Shown: piece after piece, positions 8,363 through 16,106 of the stretch | How positions within the stretch are numbered: the stretch's first letter is position 1 | Layout of the letters: every line of letters starts with the position of its first letter | Assembly: GCA_046349775.1 (NCBI GenBank) | Contig: JAXMBS010000092.1 | Location: 1-18,344, forward strand | Length of the DNA: 18,344 nt | From: JAEUIG01 sp046349775 | Lineage (GTDB): Bacteria > Planctomycetota > Planctomycetia > Planctomycetales > Planctomycetaceae | Direction of reading: 5' to 3' | The notes under the pieces: model-generated | Database searches by the model: none | Told to the model about the DNA's origin: nothing | Seen by the model: the letters and a program-made list of their open reading frames with translations, nothing else | Program-made: the position numbers and the translations under genes

Positions 8363-10507
8363 TCAGCCGGCGGCGACGAGGCGTTCTTTCTTTTCGCGGC
8401 GGCGGCGTTCGACGACTTCTTCCTGGATGCCGCGCGGGACCTGCTTGTACTTGGCGAACTCCATGCTGAAGCTGGCCTTGCCCTGCGTCATGGAACGCAG
8501 CTCGTTGGCGTAGTCGAACATGGAGGCCAGCGGAACTTCCGCGTTGATGACCGTGACGCCGAGGCGCGAGGTGGTGCCGGTCACCATGCCGCGCTTGCTG
8601 GCGAGGTGGCCGGTGATCGAACCCTGGAACTCGTCCGGCGTTTCGACTTCGAGCTTCATGATCGGCTCGAGCAGCGCCATGCCGGCCTTCAGCAGCGTCT
8701 CCCGCATGCAGTTGAAGCCGCAGATGTTGAATGCCATTTCGGACGAGTCCACGTCGTGGTAGCTGCCGTCCTGCAGCGCGACGCCGACGCCGGTGACTTC
8801 GCACTCGCACAGCGGGCCTTTTTCCAGCGCCCGCGTCATGCCGTGCTCGACCGGCGCGATGTATTCCTTCGGAATGCGTCCCTGGCTGATCTCGTTGTCG
8901 AACCGGAACGATTCTTCGGCGTCTTCCGGCAGCGGGAACAGCTTGCCGACGATGTGGGCGTACTGCCCGGAGCCGCCGGTTTGCTTCTTGTGCTTGAAGT
9001 TGAACTCGACTTCCTTCGTCGGCGTTTCGCGATAGGCGACCTTCGGCTCGCCGACCGTGACCTCGCAGCGGTACTCGCGCTTGATGCGCTCGATGTACAC
9101 CTCCAGGTGCAGCTGACCCATGCCGGCGATGATGGTTTCGCTGGTTTCGGGATCGGTGCTGACGCGGAACGTCGGGTCCTCGCGGCGGAACCGTTCGAGG
9201 GCCTTGCTGAGTCGGTCGGCGCCGTCGCGCTGCAGCGGCGCGACCGACAACCGGATGACCGGCTCGGGGACGTAGATGCTTTCGAGGGCGTAGGTGAGAT
9301 CGCCGCCGCAGAACGTGTCGCCGGATGCACAATCGACACCGACGACGGCGATGATGTCGCCGGCCGTGGCCTGTTCGATGTCCTGGCGATCGTTGGCATG
9401 CATCCGCAGGAGGCGGCCGAAGCGGACCTTCTTGCCGGTGCGGGTGTTGGTGTAGCTGTCGCCCTTGGCAATTTTGCCCTGGTAGATGCGGAAGTAGGTC
9501 AACTGGCCGAACTGCTCGATGACGGTCTTGAAGGCCATCGCGACGAGCGGATCGGAAGACGAGGTCGTGAGGTTCACGCGGATCGGCTCGACCTGCTGTC
9601 CAGGTTCGGCCTTGGCTTTGGCCTTGTCGGTGGCCGTGACGTCGATGGCCGTGATCTGGCGATCGAGCGGGCTCGGCAGGTACCGGACGACGGCATCGAG
9701 CAGCGGCTGGACGCCCTTGTTGCGGACGGCCGTGCCGCAGAACACCGGGACCAGCTCGTGGCCGAGGGTCGCTTCGCGGATCAGATTGTGGAGCTGCTCT
9801 TTCGGGAACTCCTGCTCTTCGAGGAGGGCCATCATCAGCTCGTCGCTGAACAGCGACAGGGCTTCGAGCATCTCGTGGCGGGCGGTCGCGGCGGCGTCCG
9901 CGAAGTCGGCGGGGATGTCGACTTCGACGACGTCTTCACCCTGCTTACCTTCGAACTTGAGGGCCTTCATCTCGATGAGGTCGATGATGCCGGCGAACTC
10001 GTTGCCGGCGCCCATCGGCATCTGCAGCGGGACCGGGGTCACGCCGAGCTTGTCCTTCATCTGGCGGACGACGGAGTTGAAGTCCGCGCCGGTGCGGTCC
10101 ATTTTATTGACGAACGCGACGCGCGGCACGTGGTACCGCTTCATCTGGCGATCGACGGTCAGCGACTGGCTCTGAACGCCGCCGACGGCGCACAGGACGA
10201 GGATCGCACCGTCGAGGACGCGGAGCGAACGCTCGACTTCGACGGTGAAGTCCACGTGCCCCGGGGTGTCGATGACGTTGATCGTGTGTTCGCCCCAGTG
10301 GACCTGGGTTGCGGCGGACGTGATGGTGATGCCGCGCTCCTTCTCCAGGTCCATGTAGTCCATGGTGGCGCCGGGACCGTCTCCCTTCACTTCGCCGATC
10401 TTGTGGATGCGGCCGCTGTAATAGAGGATCCGCTCGGTGAGCGTGGTTTTGCCGGAGTCGATGTGGGCGGAGACGCCGATGTTGCGGAGAAGGCTGAGTT
10501 CGCTCAT
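8363..10507 (-). CDS. fusA: Translation elongation factor G, EFG1/spdEFG1 type
   Basis: 714-residue GTPase that moves tRNAs and mRNA through the ribosome after peptide-bond formation; intact and of normal EF-G length. GTP-binding motifs: AHIDSGKT at 14-21 (P-loop), RGITI at 58-62, DTPGH at 80-84 and NKMD at 134-137. Domains II-V follow in order, including GMGQLHLEVYIERI (domain III) and the domain IV segment ending KQTGGSGQYAHI. The Ser in AHIDSGKTT, where most bacterial EF-Gs have Ala, together with GEVKG..GATMDYMDLEKERGITI, matches the mitochondrial GFM1 / spirochaete-planctomycete-delta EFG1 subfamily (translocase). A paired spdEFG2 for recycling is expected elsewhere. No ribosomal-protein or tuf genes adjoin it, so it is outside a str operon. 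No clear Shine-Dalgarno precedes the ATG. It ends in a strong terminator. Confidence 0.97.
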   Translation of the reverse strand: MSELSLLRNIGVSAHIDSGKTTLTERILYYSGRIHKIGEVKGDGPGATMDYMDLEKERGITITSAATQVHWGEHTINVIDTPGHVDFTVEVERSLRVLDGAILVLCAVGGVQSQSLTVDRQMKRYHVPRVAFVNKMDRTGADFNSVVRQMKDKLGVTPVPLQMPMGAGNEFAGIIDLIEMKALKFEGKQGEDVVEVDIPADFADAAATARHEMLEALSLFSDELMMALLEEQEFPKEQLHNLIREATLGHELVPVFCGTAVRNKGVQPLLDAVVRYLPSPLDRQITAIDVTATDKAKAKAEPGQQVEPIRVNLTTSSSDPLVAMAFKTVIEQFGQLTYFRIYQGKIAKGDSYTNTRTGKKVRFGRLLRMHANDRQDIEQATAGDIIAVVGVDCASGDTFCGGDLTYALESIYVPEPVIRLSVAPLQRDGADRLSKALERFRREDPTFRVSTDPETSETIIAGMGQLHLEVYIERIKREYRCEVTVGEPKVAYRETPTKEVEFNFKHKKQTGGSGQYAHIVGKLFPLPEDAEESFRFDNEISQGRIPKEYIAPVEHGMTRALEKGPLCECEVTGVGVALQDGSYHDVDSSEMAFNICGFNCMRETLLKAGMALLEPIMKLEVETPDEFQGSITGHLASKRGMVTGTTSRLGVTVINAEVPLASMFDYANELRSMTQGKASFSMEFAKYKQVPRGIQEEVVERRRREKKERLVAAG

Positions 10508-11140
10508 GGGAAACTGAAGGTCTTACGGACGGTGGTCGTGGACGGGAGTCGTTCCCGTGGATGGCAGTGAATCCCAAAGGGTCCCGAAGCTGTCGGGATC
10601 GCAGGTACACGCGGAGCGCTGGCTTGTGACAGCGGGGGCGCCCCCGACATCAACCGGTGTGCAGCTCGCCGAAGTGCGACGAACAGGCCGCCATAAAGGC
10701 GGTGGCCTGAATCCGCCAATGTCCGTTCGGCCGGGGTGCGGCCGAGCAGGCGTCAGGCCATTCGCCGCACAGGCGGCTCTGAATGGTCACTCATTGGCAG
10801 TGTTCCTTACTCGTCGGGCGACAGGTGCGGGCCGGATTGGGCGTCCCGCACGAACAATTTGATCGCAGTCCACGTTCCCAATGACTGCGTCAGTCCGGCC
10901 CAAGCGCGACCGGCTGATAAGCTGCCTCGAATACTGTTATCCTTCAACAGCTTCGAATGCGTCCGCCGGATAATAGCGTTGTCCCGGTGGGCTGGGAAGG
11001 GGGAAATTCGTGTGTTTTGCGTGAACTGGTAACGGGTTGGGGCGAAAAAGGGTTAGTGGTTTAAGGTTGGTGGTTTATCGACGCCTTGTTTCGAGGGGAG
11101 CCGACGGCGACTGGACCACAAAGTATGACTGCATGTTCAA
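10508..11140. other. Non-coding region between divergent EF-G and MEKHLA genes
   Basis: I see no convincing gene in these 633 bp; the short open frames lack ribosome sites and recognisable protein. The EF-G side has four inverted repeats: 10542-10558 (ACGGGA/TCCCGT), 10582-10598 (TCCCGA/TCGGGA), the palindrome CGGGGGCGCCCCCG at 10633-10646, and 10684-10710 (CAGGCC/GGCCTG around CCGCC/GGCGG). They would fall in the EF-G leader if transcription starts upstream. The MEKHLA side has a 13-bp direct repeat (GGTTAGTGGTTTA at 11051-11063, GGTTGGTGGTTTA at 11065-11077). Confidence 0.6.
10970..10998 (-). promoter_or_regulatory. Candidate EF-G promoter
   Basis: On the minus strand TTCCCA (10998-10993, 4 of 6) and TATTAT (10975-10970, 5 of 6) are separated by 17 bp. 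It would give a leader of about 455 nt, long for a translation-factor gene, so a nearer promoter that I cannot recognise is also possible. Confidence 0.3.
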
Positions 11141-11617
11141 ATGTCGAATGATTCAAATCCTTGGCAGCAGACGGGTTGGGAAGAGCATACGCGGATGCTG
11201 CTGGATTCGTTCCGGCGTTGGCTGGGGCGAGAGTTGCTGGAACCGCGCGGGACGCCGGCCGACGATGCGCGGGCGCTGTTCGAGGCGCCGTTTGTCGTCG
11301 TTTCGCACGGCACGCAGCCCGATCCGATCCTGAGCTACGGGAACCGGGCGGCTCTGGAACTGTGGGAAATGGACCTCGAGACGCTGCTGCGAACGCCGTC
11401 GCGGCTGACAGCGGAGCCGGTGCACCGAGATGAGCGGGCGCGGCTGCTGGAGCGGACGACGAGCGACGGGTACGCGGACAACTACTCCGGGATCCGGATC
11501 AGCGCGACGGGGCGGCGGTTTCGGATCCACCAGGCGATTGTGTGGAACCTGGTGGATCGCGACGGGCGGCGCGTAGGGCAGGCGGCGACGTTTGATCGGT
11601 GGGAGTGGGTGGAGTGA
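11141..11617 (+). CDS. MEKHLA (PAS-like) domain protein
   Basis: 158 residues, almost all of it one MEKHLA domain. Diagnostic pieces are LLDSFRRWLGRELLEP, LFEAPFVVVSHGTQPDPILSYGN, RAALELWEMDLETLL, PSRLTAEPVHRDERARLLE, GYADNYSGIRISATGRRFRI and a closing VGQAATFDRW. The domain is related to PAS folds and was named from plant HD-ZIP III regulators, where it has a sensory role. Bacterial free-standing versions are common but uncharacterised, so no ligand or partner can be given. No membrane segment or signal is present, so it is probably cytoplasmic. The ATG at 11141 has no clear Shine-Dalgarno. A large inverted repeat begins 14 nt after the stop. Confidence 0.9.
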   Translation: MSNDSNPWQQTGWEEHTRMLLDSFRRWLGRELLEPRGTPADDARALFEAPFVVVSHGTQPDPILSYGNRAALELWEMDLETLLRTPSRLTAEPVHRDERARLLERTTSDGYADNYSGIRISATGRRFRIHQAIVWNLVDRDGRRVGQAATFDRWEWVE

Positions 11618-11631
11618 CGAGTGATATTTAC

Positions 11632-11689
11632 TAGCCGCGACCGTCAGGGAGCGAACCCGCGCTCGATCGCTCCCTGACGGTCGCGGCTA
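11632..11689. repeat. Large perfect palindromic element (23-bp arms, 12-nt loop)
   Basis: The left arm 11632-11654 (starting TAGCCGCGACCGTCAGGG) and right arm 11667-11689 are exact reverse complements. It follows the MEKHLA stop by 14 nt and would fold strongly in RNA or single-stranded DNA. There is no T run after it, so it is not a classic intrinsic terminator, though it could stabilise the mRNA 3' end. Its size and perfection suggest a REP/MITE-like dispersed element. Confidence 0.75.
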
Positions 11690-11954
11690 ATCAATTGAGA
11701 GAGTGCCGGCCCGAACGACTCGCGGAGCGAGTCGCCTGCTTATCCCGGAGTCGCGATCAACTCTTGTTCGTCGCGGTTTGGGACTGTTCGCCGCACTTCT
11801 GCCTGGCGGCAAGTCCGCTTTCAGCATGTCTGCTGCAACTTCTTTCGACGCAATCGATTGCGAACTTGCTCCGCCCAGCGGCAGATTCGGCACGTCGCAT
11901 GCATTGTGCAGAACCTCAGCGTCTGTCTCTGAAGTTCTCACAGGAGGAATCACC

Positions 11955-13493
11955 ATGAACAAAAACGACGTTCGCCATCCCAGCCGCTGGCTGGCTGGAT
12001 TGGGAGTTTTCGGTCTGGGAACGGCACTGGCCGTTCAATCGCTGTTCAGCGCACCGGTGGCTGCGGTCGCTGTGCCGCCTTCGCCGGCGGCGGTGGCTTC
12101 CGCCAACGATTTATCGTCGGCGTTTCGCAGCGCGTCGGAGGCCGTGTTGCCATCGGTCGTCACGATCCGCAATGAGCAGGTCGTCACGCAGGTTGACGAA
12201 AGCGCGAAGATGCCGCAGGGGGAAAACAGTCTGCCCCAAGGCATTCCTGACGAATTCGGTCCACTGCTCAAGCGGTTCTTCGGCGACCAGGTTCCCCAGA
12301 TGCCGCAGATGCCACGTGGCGGATCTGGACACATGCCGCATTCGATGGGAATGGGATCCGGCGTGATCATTGATTCGTCCGGGCTGATTCTCACGAACAA
12401 TCACGTGGCGGGAGGCGGCGGCAAGGTGACCGTGCAACTGCACGACGGCCGCGAGTTTGAAGCGACCGAAGTCAAAACCGACCCGCAGTCGGATATTGCG
12501 ATCGTGAAGATTGAAGGCGCCGGGATACTGCCGGCGGCCAAGCTGGGAGACAGCGACAAGCTGGAGATCGGCGACTGGGTGCTCGCAGTGGGCGCTCCGT
12601 TCGGACTTCAAGAGACCGTCACGGCCGGCATAATTTCGGCCAAGTCGCGCGGAGTGAACATCACCGAGCGGGCGGACTTCCTGCAGACCGACGCGGCGAT
12701 CAATCCGGGTAACAGCGGCGGCCCGATGGTTAACGTGCACGGTGAAGTGGTCGGCATCAATACGGCCATTTCGACGAGCGGCGGCGGGAACGAAGGCATT
12801 GGCTTCGCTGTGCCGATCAACCAGGCGAAGTGGGTCAGCGATCAGCTGATCGCGAAGGGCTCGGTGGAACGTGCGTTCCTGGGTGTCGGGATTCAGCAAC
12901 TGAACAGCGACCTCGCGAAGCAGCTCGGGCTGAAGTCGGTGCACGGGGCGCTGGTCTCCGAGGTGCGTCCGGGTTCGCCGGCAGAACACGCGGGCATCCA
13001 TACGGGTGACGTCATCGTCGAGTTCAACGGCAAGCAGGTGGATAACCCCCACCGGCTGCAGAACCTCGTCGAGCGTGCGAATATGAAGTCGGACAACACG
13101 GTCGTGGTCGTTCGTGATGGTGACCGGAAAGAGGTCGCAGTCGCACTCCAGCCGCTGCCGAACGACACGGCAATTGCGAAGACGGAAACGGCGTCAGCCG
13201 CTCCGCAGACGAAGGTTGAATCGATCGGCCTGGAGGTTGCGGACCTGACGCCGGACGTGGCCAAGCAACTGGGCTTCAAGGATGACGTTCAGGGCGTAGT
13301 CATCACCGGCGTGGCGTCGGGGAGCAAGGCCGAGCAGGCCGGGCTGGAGACTGGAATGCTTGTAGCCCGCGTCGGCAACAAGGAAGTTCACACTGCGAAG
13401 GAGTTTGAAGCGGCCGTGAACGGCGCGACGGATGGCGGACTGCTGATGCTTGTGAAGACAACTCAGGGTTCGCGGTTCATCGTGCTGAAGTAA
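11955..13493 (+). CDS. DegP/HtrA (Do-family) periplasmic serine protease with two PDZ domains
   Basis: 512 residues from the ATG at 11955, chosen because AGGAGG precedes it at ideal spacing and a signal sequence follows (the open frame upstream to 11703 is not coding-like). The hydrophobic segment at about 13-40 is a signal peptide or anchor. The trypsin-like domain has H150 (LTNNHVA), D180 (QSDIAIVKI) and S254 (GNSGGP), a complete catalytic triad, and a Q-M-P-rich LA-loop-like insert at about 92-130. PDZ1 starts near FLGVGIQQL (about 308); PDZ2 near ESIGLEVADL has the carboxylate loop LGF and VVITGVASGSKAEQAGLE. Such proteases degrade or refold damaged envelope proteins. DegP, DegQ and MucD cannot be told apart here, so no symbol is given. 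The gene ends 29 bp before a strong terminator and appears monocistronic. Confidence 0.96.
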   Translation: MNKNDVRHPSRWLAGLGVFGLGTALAVQSLFSAPVAAVAVPPSPAAVASANDLSSAFRSASEAVLPSVVTIRNEQVVTQVDESAKMPQGENSLPQGIPDEFGPLLKRFFGDQVPQMPQMPRGGSGHMPHSMGMGSGVIIDSSGLILTNNHVAGGGGKVTVQLHDGREFEATEVKTDPQSDIAIVKIEGAGILPAAKLGDSDKLEIGDWVLAVGAPFGLQETVTAGIISAKSRGVNITERADFLQTDAAINPGNSGGPMVNVHGEVVGINTAISTSGGGNEGIGFAVPINQAKWVSDQLIAKGSVERAFLGVGIQQLNSDLAKQLGLKSVHGALVSEVRPGSPAEHAGIHTGDVIVEFNGKQVDNPHRLQNLVERANMKSDNTVVVVRDGDRKEVAVALQPLPNDTAIAKTETASAAPQTKVESIGLEVADLTPDVAKQLGFKDDVQGVVITGVASGSKAEQAGLETGMLVARVGNKEVHTAKEFEAAVNGATDGGLLMLVKTTQGSRFIVLK

Positions 13494-13522
13494 TTGGAAA
13501 CGGGGAGCAGTGATCGACGCGC

Positions 13523-13558
13523 TGTCCCGGATGCCGTTGGCGTCCGGGACATTTTGTT
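13523..13558 (+). terminator. Intrinsic terminator of the DegP/HtrA gene
   Basis: 13-pair stem with one T-G wobble (TGTCCCGGATGCC pairing with GGCGTCCGGGACA), 3-nt loop GTT, then TTTTGTT. It begins 29 bp after the protease stop and separates it from the convergent deacetylase operon. Confidence 0.92.
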
Positions 13559-13574
13559 GGGCAATGGTCAATTG

Positions 13575-13942
13575 CTAATTGTCGGAGTGCCACTCACGGC
13601 CGGCATCGGACGCGCCGATGAAGCGGAATTCTGAAGAATGGCGATTTACCGGCACGCGTGGCTCGGCGGGAGCCTCGCCCTCCCGGGTGTCGGCGCGGCT
13701 CTGGATCTGTCGCAGCGTCTGAAGCCGGTCGACCGTGAGCGGCAAGGCCGCCGAAGAGGATGGTCAGGATGGCGAGACCGGTCGTGATCGCGGCGCCGTG
13801 CCGGTTGAACAACTGGTTCAGCGGATGCGCGCCGGTCGCCGAAGCCGGCCGCCACGTATGCGATCACCGCAATGCAGAACCCGGCGGCCGCCGCAATCAG
13901 TAGCGCCCAGAACGGATTACGGGGGGCGCGCGGCGCAGTCAT
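13575..13942 (-). CDS. Small two-helix membrane protein, two apparent frame changes
   Basis: About 120 residues when read across frames: MTAPRAPRNPFWALLIAAAAG with helix 1 (about residues 11-33), a frame change near 13830 giving AHPLNQLFNRHGAA, helix 2 (TTGLAILTILFGGLAA), then a change near 13738 into LTVDRLQTLRQIQSRADTRE and a tail to the TAG at 13575-13577. The ATG overlaps the deacetylase stop as ATGA, strong support for a real, translationally coupled gene. The tail contains GEAPAEPRVPV, encoded by a repeat element. Family not recognised; the layout suggests a small accessory membrane protein. The frame changes may be sequence errors. Confidence 0.6.
13657..13687. repeat. GEAPAEP-coding repeat element
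   Basis: On the minus strand the DNA reads GGGCGAGGCTCCCGCCGAGC followed by CACGCG, giving REGEAPAEPR in the frame of the small membrane protein. It contains the hairpin GGCTC-GGCGG-GAGCC. From memory, this motif recurs in many unrelated planctomycete genes and spacers; only one copy lies in this window, so its dispersed nature is prior knowledge. Confidence 0.5.
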
Positions 13943-14895
13943 TCGGCCCCCTCCAGCAGTTCCCGGAGGTGGAATTCGACCGACTCGGCCAAGGCATCGA
14001 GATCGTACCCGCCTTCCAGCAGGCTGACGACGCGTCCTCCTGCATGCACGTTGGCGATGTCGAGGACGTCTCGCGTCAGTGTGGCAAAGTCTCCGGACTC
14101 GAGGCCGAGTGAACCGATCGGATCGTCCTTGTGCGCGTCGAACCCGGCGCTGATCAACACGAGTTCCGGCCGGCAGCGCTCGGCCTGCTTCTCCAGCGCA
14201 GCGCGAAACGCATCGCGAAAGGCGGTTCGCGAAATGCCGAACTTGAGCGGCACGTTGTGGATCGCGCCCAGTCCCTGGCCGCTGCCGGTTTCATCGGCCG
14301 CGCCGGTGCCCGGATAGAAGGGGTAACGATGCACCGACAGGAAGTGCACCTGCCCGTCCTCGTAAAAGATGTCCTGCGTGCCGTTGCCGTGATGGACGTC
14401 CCAGTCAACGATCAGCACCCGGTCCAGCTCGTGTTTCGCGCGGGCATGCGCCGCGGCGACAGCGACATTGTTGAACAGGCAGAACCCCATGGCCCGATCA
14501 GGCAGCGCATGGTGGCCGGGAGGACGCGTCAGGCAGAGCGCGTGGTCCGCACCTCCGCTGAGAACAGCGTCGACTGCGGCGCAGGCGGTGCCGGCGGCCT
14601 TGATGGCGACGTCGGCCGAAGCCGGCGAGACCACGGTGTCCGGATCGAGGCGCCCGCCTCCCTGCCGGGCAAACTTGCGCACAGTCTCCTGGTACTTTGG
14701 CGGATGAATTCGCGCCAGTTCTTCGCCCGTCGCATCCCGCAGCGTGCCCTTGACGGTCTGGCCGAGAATTCCGGACTTCGTGAGCCGCCTGCGGATCGCT
14801 CGCAATCGGTCGGCGCACTCCGGGTGCTGTCCCGTCTCGTGCTGCTCAAAGACGGGATCGGAGAACAGAGCCAGGCGCACCATCGGCTCGTGCAT
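13939..14895 (-). CDS. Histone deacetylase / acetoin utilisation-type zinc deacetylase
   Basis: 318-residue arginase-deacetylase fold enzyme that removes acetyl groups from lysine or small amines; the bacterial substrate (acetyl-lysine protein, acetylpolyamine) is not decided by sequence. Active-site motifs are complete: RPPGHHA with the paired His at 128-129, GFCLFNN at 137-143, DWDVHHGNGTQ with zinc ligands D166 and H168, SAGFDAHKDDP with zinc ligand D253, and the transition-state Tyr in LEGGYD near the end. Length is normal for class II-like bacterial members. The start may be 14895 or the ATG at 14883; neither has a clear Shine-Dalgarno. It is co-transcribed with, and overlaps by four bases (ATGA), the downstream small membrane protein. 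Confidence 0.95.
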   Translation of the reverse strand: MHEPMVRLALFSDPVFEQHETGQHPECADRLRAIRRRLTKSGILGQTVKGTLRDATGEELARIHPPKYQETVRKFARQGGGRLDPDTVVSPASADVAIKAAGTACAAVDAVLSGGADHALCLTRPPGHHALPDRAMGFCLFNNVAVAAAHARAKHELDRVLIVDWDVHHGNGTQDIFYEDGQVHFLSVHRYPFYPGTGAADETGSGQGLGAIHNVPLKFGISRTAFRDAFRAALEKQAERCRPELVLISAGFDAHKDDPIGSLGLESGDFATLTRDVLDIANVHAGGRVVSLLEGGYDLDALAESVEFHLRELLEGAE

Positions 14896-14942
14896 GGGGC
14901 AAGTATAGTCGTTTGGCGTCTGGTCGTCTGGTGACTGGTGGC

Positions 14943-14974
14943 TTGGTGGGTTGGTGGGTTGGTGGGTTGGTGGG
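14943..14974 (+). repeat. Tandem TTGGTGGG repeat, possible G-quadruplex
   Basis: Four exact copies of the 8-mer TTGGTGGG, preceded by related words (CTGGTCGTCTGGTGACTGG). Four GGG runs plus intervening GG pairs on the plus strand fit a G-quadruplex pattern. It lies in the promoter region shared by the divergent deacetylase and rhomboid genes, about 50 bp from the deacetylase start. Confidence 0.8.
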
Positions 14975-15008
14975 TTGTCGGTAGTCGGTTGCGGGCCTCG
15001 AACGAGGC

Positions 15009-15040
15009 TTTCGGATTTCGATTTTCGGATTTCGGATTTC
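15009..15040 (+). repeat. Low-complexity TTTCGGAT/TTTCGATT repeat
   Basis: Imperfect tandem words TTTCGGA, TTTCGAT, TTTCGGA, TTTCGGA in 32 bp. It directly precedes the rhomboid -10 box and is AT-richer than its surroundings, so it may act as an upstream promoter element or simply be a slippage product. Confidence 0.6.
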
Positions 15041-15060
15041 CGCGAGCGGATGTCTATAAT
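15031..15060 (+). promoter_or_regulatory. Candidate sigma-70 promoter of the rhomboid gene
   Basis: TATAAT (15055-15060) is an exact -10 consensus. The best -35 is the weak TTCGGA at 15031-15036 with an 18-bp spacer. Start of transcription near 15067 gives a leader of about 47 nt with AGGA shortly before the ATG at 15114. Confidence 0.55.
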
Positions 15061-15113
15061 CCGGCGGGCTGCAAACGATGAGGTTCGGACGCGCCAATTG
15101 GCCGTAGGACGTT

Positions 15114-16050
15114 ATGGGCATTTATTCGCGCGACTATCTGCGTGAGGACCACCGCGGCGGAGGCGGCAGCGGCGCCTGGCGCGACTTTGACGCGATCAAG
15201 TGGCTCATCATCCTGAATGTGGCAGTGTTCGTGCTGCAACTCGTCTGGCAGCATGAGGTGACGCATCAGTTCCGTTTGCCCGACGGCGAAGTGCATTCCT
15301 TCACGGACATTGAACCGGTGCTGAACCAATGGTTCGCCCTGAATTCATCGGCGGCACTATTCGGCGGGCAGGTCTGGCGATTGCTGACGTACGAATTCCT
15401 GCACGAGTCCGGTTCGCCCTGGCACATCTTCTTCAATATGTACTTTCTGTACCTGGTGGGGCGGAAAGTGGAGCAATTCTACGGACCGCGTGAGTTCCCT
15501 CTATTTCTACCTGACGGCCGGAGTCTTGTCCGGCGTGGTATTCCACGCTGTGGTACCAGTGGTTCGGCGGCTCCCGGCTGGTCAGCGATCAGCGCTCAGG
15601 CCGTGGCCGCTGTGTTTATCGTCTATGCGGCTCTGGCCTCATGACTTGTTCTACGTGTTCGGCATCATCCCTGTGCAGGTGATGTGGCTGGCCCTCATCG
15701 CCGTCATTGTCGACGTGCACCCATTGCTTCTGGATCTGGGTGGCGTCAGCAGTCGCGACCGCGTCGCCCACTCCGCCCATTTCGGCGGCATGCTGTTCGC
15801 GCTGATTTACCAGCGACAGAACTGGCGCGTCACGTCGCTCGTGGATCGCATCAAGGTCGGCGACGTGCGGCGGGTGCTCAAACCGAAGACCAAGCTGCGC
15901 GTCTATGAGCCGGAAAAACCGGCCAACAATGATGAGCGGCTCGACGAACTGCTGGCCAAAGTTGCTGAACATGGCGAGTCGAGCCTGACGGACGCCGAAA
16001 GGGCCGAACTCGTGGCCTTCAGCCGACGCTACCGCGATCGGCAACGATGA
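15114..16050 (+). CDS. Rhomboid-family intramembrane serine protease, several frame changes
   Basis: Membrane protease that cleaves transmembrane segments. The first frame gives an N-terminal helix (KWLIILNVAVFVLQLVW), WRLLTYEFLHES and WHIFFNMYFLYLVGRKVEQFYG, the rhomboid loop and helix 2 with His-x3-Asn. At about 15495 the frame shifts to FYLTAGVLSGVVFHAV. Near 15555 it shifts back (AVAAVFIVYAAL), and near 15640 again to HDLFYVFGIIPVQVMWLALIAVIVD. The catalytic His is in VAHSAHFGG. The Ser motif (expected GASGAV) is damaged at about 15590-15605: ISAQAVAA is seen, and restoring two or three bases gives ISASGAVAA. The soluble tail (DERLDELLAKVAEHGESSLTDAE) resembles the DUF6576 end common in these rhomboids. 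Stop at 16048-16050. As given it would not make an active enzyme. Confidence 0.85.
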
Positions 16051-16106
16051 TGTTGGACGTCAGAAGGCGGAGGTCGCCGCTGGAGTTGCGGGCCAGAGCG
16101 GTTTGT

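Noticed and set aside
8606..10570. A 654-codon open frame on the plus strand, antisense to EF-G
   Set aside because: Its protein is a D/V/A-rich mirror of the EF-G codons with no family motifs; long antisense frames are expected in GC-rich coding DNA.
12111..13052. A 313-codon open frame antisense to the DegP gene
   Set aside because: Shadow of the protease coding sequence, histidine- and arginine-rich without motifs.
14943..14974. Possible CRISPR-like array
   Set aside because: The units are contiguous 8-mers without spacers and there are no cas genes; it is a simple tandem repeat.
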